Below are positions 1 through 8,065 of a DNA stretch of 64,000 nt, in pieces. Source of the DNA: Gemmatimonadaceae bacterium. GTDB lineage: Bacteria > Gemmatimonadota > Gemmatimonadetes > Gemmatimonadales > Gemmatimonadaceae. The notes beneath the pieces are model-generated. The model saw only the letters and a list, made by a program, of their open reading frames with translations. It was not told the DNA's origin and ran no database searches. The stretch lies in assembly GCA_016720905.1 (NCBI GenBank), contig JADKJT010000008.1, positions 62,001 through 126,000 on the forward strand, read 5' to 3'. Numbering within the stretch: the first letter of the stretch is position 1; each line of letters opens with the position of its first letter. The position numbers were made by a program, and so were the translations under genes.

Positions 1-534
1 GGCCCCCGGCTGCCCGACGTGATTCCCGCGTTGCTCCTCCCGCACACGCCGTCACCGGTCGGCACCGTCCTCGATCAATTCATCCCGATCATCGGTCGCC
101 TCACGGACGCCATTTCCAGCGCCCTGTTTCAGGCGCCGTTGTTCGTGCTGATCGCCGGGGCCCTGCTGGTCATCAAAGTGCCTGTCGCGCGTGTCGCGGC
201 GCTGATCGTGGCCGCAGGTGCGCTCGGCCTGGTGTCGGCGTCGGCGGGAGCCCTTCTGACGAGCACGTGGCTCGCCCACGCCGCCGTCCACGCCACGTCG
301 ATGCTGCTCATGGCATTGGTGTTCTGGAAATTCGGGCGCTCGTCAATGGAGGCGTGGTTCATTGGTGCGTTGGTGTCGGGTACGCTCTCGCAGGTGGGCA
401 GCGGTCTGGTCGCGGCAAGCATGACCGACCACCTCTCGCACATGCTCGCCGCTGCCTGTGCCATCGTGGTGGGCGTGGTGCTCACCAGGCGGCCGCGGAG
501 TGCCACCACCCAAACCGCACCGGCGCGGTCGTAA
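1..534 (+). CDS. Small multi-pass membrane protein (left-edge, start uncertain)
   Basis: An uncharacterised hydrophobic protein that I cannot assign to a family. The frame is open back to base 1, so the gene may begin outside the window; the first usable codon seen is GTG at 19, which has no clear ribosome binding site. From that codon it is 171 residues with about four or five hydrophobic stretches (roughly residues 38-58, 60-80, 88-104, 112-130 and 138-156) and short polar ends, so it is predicted to sit in the inner membrane. The C-terminal tail is Arg/Thr/Ala-rich and probably cytoplasmic. It ends directly beside the 3' end of the convergent glutamine synthetase gene with no spacer. Confidence 0.6.
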   Translation, partial: GPRLPDVIPALLLPHTPSPVGTVLDQFIPIIGRLTDAISSALFQAPLFVLIAGALLVIKVPVARVAALIVAAGALGLVSASAGALLTSTWLAHAAVHATSMLLMALVFWKFGRSSMEAWFIGALVSGTLSQVGSGLVAASMTDHLSHMLAAACAIVVGVVLTRRPRSATTQTAPARS

Positions 535-1902
535 TCAGTATTTCGCCAGATACCGTTCCAGCTCCCACGTCGTCACCTGCTGGTTGTACTCGCTCCACTC
601 CGCCCGCTTGGCCGCCAGGAAGTGCTGCGCGATATGCTCGCCAAGCGCGGCGGTCAAGACGTCGTCTCGCTCCAACTCGTCGCACGCCTCATTCAGGTCG
701 TGCGGCAGGTCGTCCACTCGCAGCCGGCGGCGCTCGCGATACGACATCTCCCAGATGTTGGTGTTGATCGGTTCTCGCCAGTCCGCTTCCGTGGCCACAC
801 CATCGAGACCGGCGGCAAGCATCACCGTCAGCGCCAGATAGGGATTCGCGCTTGGATCGGGTGTGCGGAGTTCAAGCCGCGTGCCCGCGCCTCGTCGTTC
901 AGGCACGCGAATCATCGGCGAGCGATTGCGCATGCTCCACGCCACATTCACCGGCGCCTCGAAACCCGGTACCAGCCGCTTGTACGAATTCACCAACGGA
1001 TTCGTCACCGCGCACATGGCGCGGGCGTGCTTGAGCAAGCCGCCGATATAGTGCAGCGCCGTCCTGGACAATTCCCAGTCGCGCTGCGGATCCCAAAACG
1101 CATTCTGGCCGTTGCGAAACAGCGATTGATGCGCGTGCATGCCACTGCCGTTTTGTCCAAACACGGGCTTCGGCATGAACGACGCCACCAAGTCGAACTG
1201 CCGGGCCACCTGCTTCACAACGAATCGAAACGTGGCAATGTTGTCGGCCGTGCGCAGCGCATCCGCGTACCGGAAGTCAATCTCGTGCTGACCATGCGCC
1301 ACTTCATGATGGGCCGCTTCCACCTCGAACCCCATCTGCTCCAGCGTATCGACAATCGCGCGGCGGGCGTCTTCACCCTGATCCATGGGCGCGAGATCGA
1401 AATAGCCGCCCACGTCGTGGGTGTCCGTCGCCGGACGACCATCAGGGGCTGGCTTGAACAGGAAGAACTCCGCCTCCATGCCGGCGTTCATCACGAATCC
1501 CTGCTCGGCCGCTCGCGCCACCTGTCGCTTCAGCACACCGCGCGGATCACCGGCAAACGGCGTCCCGTCAGGCATCGTCACATCGCAAATCACACGCGCC
1601 ACGCGCGCCGATGGATCGCCCCACGGAAAGATCTGAAACGTGCCCAGATCGGGCACCAACAGCATGTCCGATTCCTCGACCCGCACAAAACCCTCGATGC
1701 TCGACCCGTCGAACATGATGTCGCCGTGCAAGGCCTTTCTGAATTGCGACGACGGAATCTCGACATTCTTGATGACGCCAAGAATGTCCGTGAACTGCAG
1801 GCGCAGATACCGGACCTGCTGCGCCTCCGCGAGTTCGAGGATGTCGCTCGCGGACGCGCCGATGAGATTGGATGGAACGAGGGAACGGCTGGGGGCTGGC
1901 AC
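535..1902 (-). CDS. glnA: Glutamine synthetase, type I (GSI-alpha-like)
   Basis: ATP-dependent synthesis of glutamine from glutamate and ammonia; a cytoplasmic dodecamer in this family. Family landmarks are clear: MFDGSSIEGF near the N-terminal beta-grasp domain, HEVAHGQHEIDFRY in the metal/glutamate site, GSGMHAHQSL, NSYKRLVPGFEAP and the RTPDPSANPYLA substrate segment. The position where GSI-beta enzymes carry the adenylylated Tyr loop reads NIWEMSYRERR, as in the non-adenylylated Bacillus/archaeal GSI-alpha group, so covalent control by GlnE is unlikely. The frame stays open far upstream, but homology starts only near residue 15 from the GTG at 1902, giving 455 residues, normal for the family. 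A TACAAT -10-like hexamer lies on this strand at 1939-1934. Confidence 0.93.
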   Translation of the reverse strand: MPAPSRSLVPSNLIGASASDILELAEAQQVRYLRLQFTDILGVIKNVEIPSSQFRKALHGDIMFDGSSIEGFVRVEESDMLLVPDLGTFQIFPWGDPSARVARVICDVTMPDGTPFAGDPRGVLKRQVARAAEQGFVMNAGMEAEFFLFKPAPDGRPATDTHDVGGYFDLAPMDQGEDARRAIVDTLEQMGFEVEAAHHEVAHGQHEIDFRYADALRTADNIATFRFVVKQVARQFDLVASFMPKPVFGQNGSGMHAHQSLFRNGQNAFWDPQRDWELSRTALHYIGGLLKHARAMCAVTNPLVNSYKRLVPGFEAPVNVAWSMRNRSPMIRVPERRGAGTRLELRTPDPSANPYLALTVMLAAGLDGVATEADWREPINTNIWEMSYRERRRLRVDDLPHDLNEACDELERDDVLTAALGEHIAQHFLAAKRAEWSEYNQQVTTWELERYLAKY

Positions 1903-2007
1903 AGACGCGTGGGCTGGAGAGAAGGAATGTGGAATTGTAGCGTGGCCGCGGCGCGTCCCGCACGGGCAATCCCGTCGGGAGGCTCGGACCGGTACTATTC
2001 GCTCGTC

Positions 2008-2769
2008 ATGACGCCATCGAATCTTCCTGGACCGGGCGCCCCGCACTCCGTTGCCCGCTTCTGTGCCGAATGCGGTGCCGCCCTGTCGGCGGGCGCACAT
2101 TTCTGCCATCGCTGCGGCACACCTACAGCGCAGGGGCCGACCGACCTTCTCGCGCGCCCGGTGACAGTGGCGGCCGCACTGCCTTGGACACTCGCTGGCG
2201 TCGGACTGGTGGTGCTCGTCGCGCTGTTGGCGAATCGTGCGCCAACCGGGGGTGACACTCCAGCCAACCAACCCGGTATGGCCTCGCCTCCATTGGCGGG
2301 CTCAGGGACGACCGGAAGCCCGGCCGGGGGACAGCCGCCCGACATCGGCACCCTGACGCCCTCCGAACGAGCCAATCGTCTCTATGTCCGCGTGATGCAA
2401 TACGCGGAGGCGGGCAAGAACGACTCCGTTGCCAGATTCGCGCCGATGGTGCTCGCTGCGCACCAAATGCTGCCCGTGCCGACCGTCGACGAGCGCTACC
2501 ACTTTGGACGAGTCGCCGAGGTCGTCGGGACTCGCGAAATCGCCTCGGCGCAGGCGGACACGATTCTCAGGGACAATCCTTCGTCACTCCTGGGGCTGGT
2601 GCTGGCCGCCCGCGCCGCACGGCTCAACGGCGATGCGGTCGCCGCCAAGGCATTCGATCGGCGATTGCTCGCCGCGCTCGACCGGGAGCTCGCGACACAA
2701 AACGCCGATTACGACAATCATCGTGCTGAGATCGACCAGGCGGTCGCCGACGCGCGTCGACCCGACTGA
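2008..2769 (+). CDS. Zinc-ribbon, single-pass membrane protein
   Basis: An uncharacterised 253-residue protein. The N-terminus holds a double-CxxC zinc ribbon (CAECG and CHRCG, about residues 20-38), of the type often placed before a membrane anchor in bacterial proteins of unknown role. One hydrophobic segment (about residues 54-75) follows, then a Pro/Gly/Thr-rich linker and a helical C-terminal domain of about 150 residues rich in Ala, Arg and Asp that looks like degenerate TPR-type repeats (LLGLVLAARAARLNGD). The topology expected is a cytoplasmic zinc ribbon with an external helical domain. The ATG at 2008 was chosen because the longer open frame upstream is antisense to glnA. It is divergent from glnA, with about 100 bp between them. 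Confidence 0.75.
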   Translation: MTPSNLPGPGAPHSVARFCAECGAALSAGAHFCHRCGTPTAQGPTDLLARPVTVAAALPWTLAGVGLVVLVALLANRAPTGGDTPANQPGMASPPLAGSGTTGSPAGGQPPDIGTLTPSERANRLYVRVMQYAEAGKNDSVARFAPMVLAAHQMLPVPTVDERYHFGRVAEVVGTREIASAQADTILRDNPSSLLGLVLAARAARLNGDAVAAKAFDRRLLAALDRELATQNADYDNHRAEIDQAVADARRPD

Positions 2770-2813
2770 TGGGCCCGCCGGCCAACTGATTCGCTGGAGA
2801 ATCTGTTCGACGC

Positions 2814-2842
2814 TTGACGTGGAGAGCGTCTCTATGTACTAG
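2814..2842 (+). promoter_or_regulatory. Possible sigma-70 promoter for the H1-like gene
   Basis: TTGACG at 2814-2819 and TACTAG at 2837-2842 are separated by 17 bp. The -35 box is good and the -10 weak. The predicted transcript would carry an untranslated leader of about 140 nt before the ATG at 2991. Confidence 0.3.
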
Positions 2843-2990
2843 GTGTACCCATATACAGGTGCCATTCGTATTGGACTCGGCACCCGAACGAAACCGGCCG
2901 GAATCGCAGCACCCTCGGGGACTGTGTGTGACGTGCCATCCGCGGCGATCGCCGTTGGAATCCAGATCTACACCAGTGGAGGAGGCAGTC

Positions 2991-3821
2991 ATGCCGCGAG
3001 GCGATGAAAAGTCCGAGGAACTGCAGTTCATCGACGAAGACATGGGTGATCTGCGCGGCGGCTACGGCGGATCGTCCTATGACGATGACGAAGAGGATGA
3101 TGGGTACGGGTTGCCCTCGGACGACAGCGACAGCCTGTGGGACAGCGCTGACGATGACGACGACGATGACGATGACGACGATTCGGATGGCTTCGAAGAC
3201 GAGGTAATCGACGACGAAGAGGACGAGGAAGACATGTTTGGCGGTTCGATGCCGCGCCGCGGTCCCGGACGTCCTCCCAAGAATCCTGGCGCACCGAAGC
3301 CGGCACCCAAGCCAAAGGCGCCGCCCATGCCGAAGGTCGAGGCCCCCGCGCCGCCACCACCAGCACCTGCCGCTCCTGCTCCAGCGCCGAAACCGGTGGT
3401 CGCGCCCAAAGCACCGGCAGCGAAGAAGGCACCGATGGCAGCGCCCGTGGCGGCCGCACCGAAAGCGGCCGCACCGAAAGCAGCTGCTCCAAAGGTGAGT
3501 GCGCCGTCCAAGTCATCCGCTCCAGTCAAGAAGGCGGCCGCTCCCGCAAAGAAGGCCACTACGGCAAAGAAGGCGGCCCCGGCCAAGAAACCGATGACGC
3601 CCACGAAGGCCGCTCCAGCGAAGAAGGCGGCACCGGCCAAGAAGGCGGCACCGGCCAAGAAGGCGGCTCCGGCCAAGAAGGCGGCTCCGGCGAAGAAGGC
3701 GGCTCCGGCCAAGAAGGCGGCTCCGGCCAAGAAGGCGCCTCCCCAAAAGGCCGCAGCGAAGAAGGCCGCACCAAAGAAGGCTGCACCAAAGAAGCCCAGC
3801 AAGAAGAGCGGACGTCGATAG
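2991..3821 (+). CDS. Histone H1-like protein with acidic head and basic repeat tail
   Basis: A 276-residue protein of two opposite halves. Residues 1-85 are strongly acidic, with long Asp/Glu runs; a hinge (PRRGPGRPPKNPG, an AT-hook-like GRP core) follows. The rest is Lys/Ala/Pro-rich and ends in repeats of APAKKA, the composition of bacterial histone H1-like/HC1 tails that bind DNA without sequence specificity. A role in nucleoid organisation is inferred from composition only; no globular DNA-binding domain is visible, and the acidic head could equally be an autoinhibitory or partner-binding segment. The ATG at 2991 is set by an excellent GGAGGAGG site (2978-2985). It is a single gene followed by a strong hairpin. 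Low complexity makes the exact repeat number prone to change. Confidence 0.8.
   Translation: MPRGDEKSEELQFIDEDMGDLRGGYGGSSYDDDEEDDGYGLPSDDSDSLWDSADDDDDDDDDDDSDGFEDEVIDDEEDEEDMFGGSMPRRGPGRPPKNPGAPKPAPKPKAPPMPKVEAPAPPPPAPAAPAPAPKPVVAPKAPAAKKAPMAAPVAAAPKAAAPKAAAPKVSAPSKSSAPVKKAAAPAKKATTAKKAAPAKKPMTPTKAAPAKKAAPAKKAAPAKKAAPAKKAAPAKKAAPAKKAAPAKKAPPQKAAAKKAAPKKAAPKKPSKKSGRR
3612..3737 (+). repeat. Seven 18-bp tandem repeats inside the H1-like gene
   Basis: Seven back-to-back 18-bp units of the form GCTCCGGCCAAGAAGGCG, each encoding Ala-Pro-Ala-Lys-Lys-Ala. Several units are identical at the DNA level, which suggests recent slippage or unequal recombination and makes length variation between strains likely. 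Confidence 0.9.
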
Positions 3822-3844
3822 CAGGGTGTGCCTGGCGTGCGGTT

Positions 3845-3878
3845 CGAACAGGGGCGCGGTCTACCGCGCCCCTGTTCG
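3845..3878 (+). terminator. Perfect 15-bp inverted repeat, terminator-like
   Basis: CGAACAGGGGCGCGG (3845-3859), a 4-nt loop and its exact reverse complement (3864-3878) form a very stable hairpin 23 bp after the stop codon of the H1-like gene. There is no T-run after it, so it may be an atypical terminator or an mRNA 3'-end stabiliser. Confidence 0.65.
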
Positions 3879-3906
3879 CATCTGCCAGCCGGCGTAAGTT
3901 GCAGAG

Positions 3907-5448
3907 GTGCGTCACCCCGATTCGCAAACCGCGATGCTGAACAGCCCACCCCTCGCTCGGCGGGTGCTGGACGCGTTGCCGATGACCATCTGGTCGGTGG
4001 ATCTGGATGGCCGGATCACCGCGACGAATCGGTCGTGGTCGCAATTCGCGTTCGAGAACGGCGCCCCGGGCCTCGCGGAGGAGTCGGCCGTACTGGGCCG
4101 CTCCGTATTTGAAAGTGTCGCCGACGGCGAGTCGCGCAGCCAGATCGAGCGCGCGATGACCCTGCTTCGCACACACCGCGTGCGGGTGGTGCGCTGGGAA
4201 TTCCCGTGCAGTTCGCCCGACGAGGAGCGCGTCTTTCTCATGCAGGTCACCGCGCTCCGGGAGGGCAGCGAAGTCTCCGGATTCGTCTTCTGTACGGTGG
4301 ATATCACCCAGAGTCATCGGTCGCGCGAAGCGCTCATCAACACGGGGATCGCGCTGGCTGAAGCCATCGCGCTGGATCAGGTCTACGAAGAAGTCGCGCT
4401 GCAATTGCGCCGGGCAGTTCCGTCTACCGGTTTCGTCATTGCGCTGGCCGACGACGAGACGGCCGAGTTTTGCATCAGTCATCAACAGGGCTACGCGGAG
4501 TCCAGCCCCACTGTCCCGTCGCTGGCGCATCGCCTCAGACGCACATGGCTTGAAGCGCTCGCCACTGGACATGTCGTGCGAGCACACTCCGCTGTCGGTC
4601 TTGAGATCACCGCGCCCCTCTTGAGCTCTGAGGGTGTGCTGGGCGCAATCACCCTGTGCGCGGAACCCATCGAGTCAGCGCAGATGCTCGAGGAGGCCGA
4701 GCGCGTTCTGTCCGTCATCGCCGCACAAACTGCGGTGGCAATCGAACGAGCCTGGCTGGTTCGCCGGGTCGAACAGAAGCGCCGACTGGAGGCAATCGGA
4801 GAAGTGGCGGCCGGTATCGCGCATGAGTTGCGGAACCCGCTGTTTGGAATTTCCTCGGCGGCCCAGCTGTTGCGATTTCGAGCGCGCGAAGACCCCGTGG
4901 TCGAGAAGAACGTCGGTCGCATTCTGCGGGAGGTCGAACGTCTCAATCGCATGGTCACCTCTCTGCTCGAGTTCGGAAGACCGAACGCCGCACACCTGAT
5001 ATCCGCAGATCCTGAGCGCGTCTGGGACGAGATCCTCGAGGGCGAACGGGCCCGCCTCGACGCGAAGCGCCTTGAATTGCGCCGGAGCCGATCCTCGCCA
5101 TCGGTTCGCTGCTTTCTCGACGCCGAGCAGTTGGGACAGGTGTTTCGCAACATCCTCGCCAACGCCTGCGATGCCGCGCCGGAGGGCTCCCAGCTGACAC
5201 TCGCTTCACAGCTCTCCCCGAGCGGAGGGTGGAGGTGCCGTTTGAACAACGGCGGACCTTCGATCGCCCTTGATGTGCTCCCGCACGTATTTGAGTTCTT
5301 CTACTCGACCAAAAGCGGCGGTACCGGAATCGGACTCGCGCTGTGCCAACGCATCATGGAGGAACACGGAGGTACCATCGGCATTGAGAGCGTGCCTGAG
5401 TCCGGCACGACTCTCACCCTCACGCTGCCACCGGCTCCCGCGTCATGA
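3907..5448 (+). CDS. PAS-GAF sensor histidine kinase (NtrB-like)
   Basis: A soluble sensor kinase of 513 residues from the GTG at 3907; an ATG at 3934 is an alternative start. Order of domains: an N-terminal PAS domain (about residues 18-140, LPMTIWSVDLDGRI), a GAF domain (about 145-285), a HisKA dimerisation domain with the phosphoacceptor His306 in IAHELRNPL, and a C-terminal HATPase domain with the N-box NILANACDAAP and the G-box GTGIGLAL. No transmembrane segment is seen, so it should sense a cytoplasmic signal. It overlaps the following regulator gene by 4 bp (ATGA) and is almost surely its cognate kinase. The ligand cannot be deduced. Confidence 0.9.
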   Translation: MRHPDSQTAMLNSPPLARRVLDALPMTIWSVDLDGRITATNRSWSQFAFENGAPGLAEESAVLGRSVFESVADGESRSQIERAMTLLRTHRVRVVRWEFPCSSPDEERVFLMQVTALREGSEVSGFVFCTVDITQSHRSREALINTGIALAEAIALDQVYEEVALQLRRAVPSTGFVIALADDETAEFCISHQQGYAESSPTVPSLAHRLRRTWLEALATGHVVRAHSAVGLEITAPLLSSEGVLGAITLCAEPIESAQMLEEAERVLSVIAAQTAVAIERAWLVRRVEQKRRLEAIGEVAAGIAHELRNPLFGISSAAQLLRFRAREDPVVEKNVGRILREVERLNRMVTSLLEFGRPNAAHLISADPERVWDEILEGERARLDAKRLELRRSRSSPSVRCFLDAEQLGQVFRNILANACDAAPEGSQLTLASQLSPSGGWRCRLNNGGPSIALDVLPHVFEFFYSTKSGGTGIGLALCQRIMEEHGGTIGIESVPESGTTLTLTLPPAPAS

Positions 5449-6767
5449 CCCTGTCCGTCCTGGTGGTGGACGACGACGAGTCGATTCGTACGACACTCGT
5501 TGAGTTCTTTGTCAGTCTTGGTCACACCGTGCGCGGCGCGGGCACGGCGTCGGAGGGGCGGCGCCTGGCTCAGGAGCATGCTCCGGACGTCGTCCTTCTC
5601 GACTTACGCTTGCCAGACGCCAACGGTCTGGTGGCGATGACGGCGTTCAAAGCGGATGATCCCGACGTCGCCGTGATCCTGTTGACCGGCTTCGCCGACG
5701 TTCGAACGGCCGTGCAAGCCATGCATGAAGGGGCCTCTGACGTCCTCGAAAAACCGATCGATCTTCAGACCCTGGCGGCAGCGGTACTCCGGTCAGCCGA
5801 GCCCGGACGCCTGCGGCAGGAGGTCTCAATACTTCGCGCGCAATCGCGACCGCCATCTGGCGTATCAGATCCGACGGTGTTCGATCCGACAATCGAGCAA
5901 CTGGTCGAACTGGCGGCCCGGAATTCTGATGCTCCTGTCCTGCTGCAGGGCGAGACCGGCACGGGTAAGGGGCATATCGCCAGATTGATTCATGATCGTT
6001 CGTCTAAGAACGCATTGCCATTTATCGAGATCAATTGCGCCTCACTTTCCTCGACATTTTTTGAAAGCGAGTTGTTTGGTCACGAACGAGGTGCTTTTAC
6101 TGATGCGCGCGCAGCCAAGCGCGGATTGTTGGAAATTGCCGGCGACGGTTCGATCTTCCTTGATGAAGTCGCGGAGATGGCGCCAGACGTGCAGCCTCGA
6201 TTCCTCAAGGTACTGGAGGATCGGACTTTTCGCCGCCTGGGTGGCACGACTGTGCTTCATGCAGGGGCACGGATCATCGTGGCCACCAATCAGCCGCTGC
6301 CGCAGGCGGTCGCGAACGGCCGCTTCCGGGCCGATCTCTTTTACCGACTCCAGGTACTGACCTTGACGGTGCCTCCGTTGCGGGAGCGGGTCGGCGACAT
6401 CCTGCCGCTGGCGAGGGCGTTTCTCCCGCGTGGTGCGAGATTGGGCCAAAGTGCAGAGGATATCCTTCGACGCTACGATTGGCCGGGCAACGTTCGCGAG
6501 CTCAAGAATACCATCTGGCGAGCGGCAATCCTCGCTGATGGCGCAGAAATTCATTCCGGGCATCTTGGGTTGTTCGTAAGCGAACCACTACCGGCGCCAG
6601 AACCGTTAAGTCAGCGTGAAATGGCGAGCGAATCGATGCGGGACGTCGAGCGAGGAGCGATTCGCCACGCGTTGTCAGTGACCGGGGGCAATCGATCGAA
6701 GGCCGCACTTCGACTTGGGATTGCGCGATCAACGCTGCTGGAGAAGATCAAGCGCTTTGGCCTGTGA
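5445..6767 (+). CDS. NtrC-family sigma-54-dependent response regulator
   Basis: A 440-residue activator in the standard three-part form. The receiver domain has the acidic pocket DDDES and phosphoacceptor Asp53 (LLDLRLPD). The AAA+ domain has Walker A GETGTGKG (169-176), the sigma-54 contact loop GERGAFTDA, and Walker B SIFLDEVAEM. The C-terminus is a Fis-type helix-turn-helix (GNRSKAALRLGIARSTLLEK). The contact loop reads GAFTDA instead of GAFTGA, a natural variant, so sigma-54 activation is likely but not certain. It is translationally coupled to the upstream kinase. A candidate -24/-12 element sits 136 bp downstream, before the receiver gene. Confidence 0.92.
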   Translation: MTLSVLVVDDDESIRTTLVEFFVSLGHTVRGAGTASEGRRLAQEHAPDVVLLDLRLPDANGLVAMTAFKADDPDVAVILLTGFADVRTAVQAMHEGASDVLEKPIDLQTLAAAVLRSAEPGRLRQEVSILRAQSRPPSGVSDPTVFDPTIEQLVELAARNSDAPVLLQGETGTGKGHIARLIHDRSSKNALPFIEINCASLSSTFFESELFGHERGAFTDARAAKRGLLEIAGDGSIFLDEVAEMAPDVQPRFLKVLEDRTFRRLGGTTVLHAGARIIVATNQPLPQAVANGRFRADLFYRLQVLTLTVPPLRERVGDILPLARAFLPRGARLGQSAEDILRRYDWPGNVRELKNTIWRAAILADGAEIHSGHLGLFVSEPLPAPEPLSQREMASESMRDVERGAIRHALSVTGGNRSKAALRLGIARSTLLEKIKRFGL

Positions 6768-6902
6768 CCGACTTCCGGTGACCGATTTTCGCTCACTGCA
6801 AACGAATATCGACCGACATTCAGACATTTCGGCCCTTTAATGATCGCATTGAGACATCACTAAACGATTGACTGACAACAGATTGCGATTTTTTCCTGGT
6901 TG

Positions 6903-6918
6903 TGGCCTGGTTCTCGCA
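6903..6918 (+). promoter_or_regulatory. Possible sigma-54 (-24/-12) promoter
   Basis: TGGCCTGGTTCTCGCA matches the sigma-54 consensus TGGCACGN4TTGCW at 10 of 13 fixed positions, with GG and GC elements exactly 12 bp apart. It directly precedes the ATG at 6931, so transcription would begin almost at the start codon; this makes the site doubtful unless the mRNA is leaderless. Its position after an NtrC-type activator is suggestive only. Confidence 0.25.
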
Positions 6919-6930
6919 AACCGTTTTGCC

Positions 6931-7344
6931 ATGGTCTCAGACACTCAAGGCAAGAAGTTCGTGCTCGTCGTGGAAGACGAGCCATCGATCCGCGACATTC
7001 TCGTCGAACTATTCGAGGTCGACAGCAATACCGTCGTCGCGGCCGAGTACCTCCCGGAAGCGCTGGAGAAGCTTCGTGTTCAGCGCTTTGACCTGGTGGT
7101 CACCGACCTGCGGCTGGGCGGCAAGCGGGATGGCGGCCTGCAGGTGATGGCGCTGGCGGGGATGCTGTCACCCGATGCAACCGTCCTCGCGTTGACGGCC
7201 TACCCGGACGATTCAAACCGCCAGGCCTCCTTCCGCCTGGGCGCCCTGCATTTTCTCGAAAAGCCGGTGGATCTGGCGATCATCGCTGAGCACGCCATGA
7301 CGGCTGGCGTCCGTACCGCGCTGACGGTGGACGGGCGCGAGTAG
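6931..7344 (+). CDS. Stand-alone receiver-domain protein
   Basis: A CheY-like single receiver domain of about 137 residues, with the acidic pocket VVEDEPS, phosphoacceptor Asp59 in VVTDLRLGG, the conserved Thr (LALTAYP) and Lys (FLEKPVD). There is no output domain, so it probably works by phosphorelay or by protein contacts. The kinase encoded upstream is the obvious candidate donor, though this is inferred from position. The ATG at 6931 gives a normal receiver N-terminus; the frame also stays open to a TTG at 6868, which would add 21 residues without family similarity. No ribosome binding site is evident for either start. Confidence 0.8.
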   Translation: MVSDTQGKKFVLVVEDEPSIRDILVELFEVDSNTVVAAEYLPEALEKLRVQRFDLVVTDLRLGGKRDGGLQVMALAGMLSPDATVLALTAYPDDSNRQASFRLGALHFLEKPVDLAIIAEHAMTAGVRTALTVDGRE

Positions 7345-7442
7345 CGATTCGCGTTCGCCGATACCAAGCGGCGCGTCACTTCGCACTCGACTGTCCGTTC
7401 CGCTCGCCGTGTGGATCGCCGTGCCCGTATATTCCGCGTCCG

Positions 7443-7985
7443 ATGGCCGAATCCCCAGTCCCACTTCTGCGCGCGCACGCGCGTCACGCTCCATGGAATG
7501 CCCGTGGGCTCGCCGCCCATGCGGCCGCCCTCGCTGACGCGGCCGGCATGAAGCCCACCAATGCGTCAGCGCGCGCCACACCAAGTGCGCGCGCGGTGCG
7601 ATTCTATGTTGCCAACGGCCTGCTGGATCGACCCGAGGGTGCCGGTACGGCAGCGACCTACGGATATCGCCATCTCCTGCAGCTGTTGGCCATCAAGATC
7701 CGGCAACGCGAAGGCCAGACGCTGGACGCGATTCGCCTGGAAATGCGCGAGGTCACGGGTGATTCGCTCGAGCGGCGCGTCGCGCAGTCACTGGCACCCG
7801 CCTTGTCGTTGCAGATGGATCCGATCGTGCCCCGTGAAGGCGTCGCCATGTGGCGACGCCTTCCGATAGCTGACGGCATCGAGATCCACGTGCGTGACGA
7901 CTCGCCGGCCGCGCGCGACGATGTGCTCGTGGCGATGCGCGACGCCTTGCGCCACGCGCTTGGTCGCTTTGATCTCGGCGGCTGA
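7443..7985 (+). CDS. MerR-like transcriptional regulator
   Basis: A 180-residue protein whose middle part (about residues 47-105, ARAVRFYVANGLLDRPEG...YGYRHLLQLLAIKIRQREG) matches the winged-helix of MerR regulators, including the usual R-F-Y-x-x-x-G-L-L turn and the following helices. The N-terminal 40 residues are an Ala-rich extension of unclear role and the C-terminal 70 residues lack Cys or a known ligand domain, so the effector is unknown. It lies about 80 bp ahead of serA on the same strand and could regulate it, but no operator is evident. Confidence 0.7.
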   Translation: MAESPVPLLRAHARHAPWNARGLAAHAAALADAAGMKPTNASARATPSARAVRFYVANGLLDRPEGAGTAATYGYRHLLQLLAIKIRQREGQTLDAIRLEMREVTGDSLERRVAQSLAPALSLQMDPIVPREGVAMWRRLPIADGIEIHVRDDSPAARDDVLVAMRDALRHALGRFDLGG

Positions 7986-8065
7986 GCGCGCGCCACGCCC
8001 TTTGGTCCGCTGCCTGACACCAGCCGTGTCACCGCGGCACCTGGCCCTTTCACAACGCGACACTC

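Noticed and set aside
622..2007. Plus-strand frame that would extend the zinc-ribbon protein by about 460 residues
   Set aside because: This part is antisense to glnA, highly Arg/His-rich and without any family pattern; the real gene starts at 2008.
3077..3949. Long minus-strand frame rich in Ser, Ala, Gly and Phe opposite the H1-like gene
   Set aside because: It is a mirror of the Asp/Lys/Ala-rich repeats on the plus strand and has no start signal or domain.
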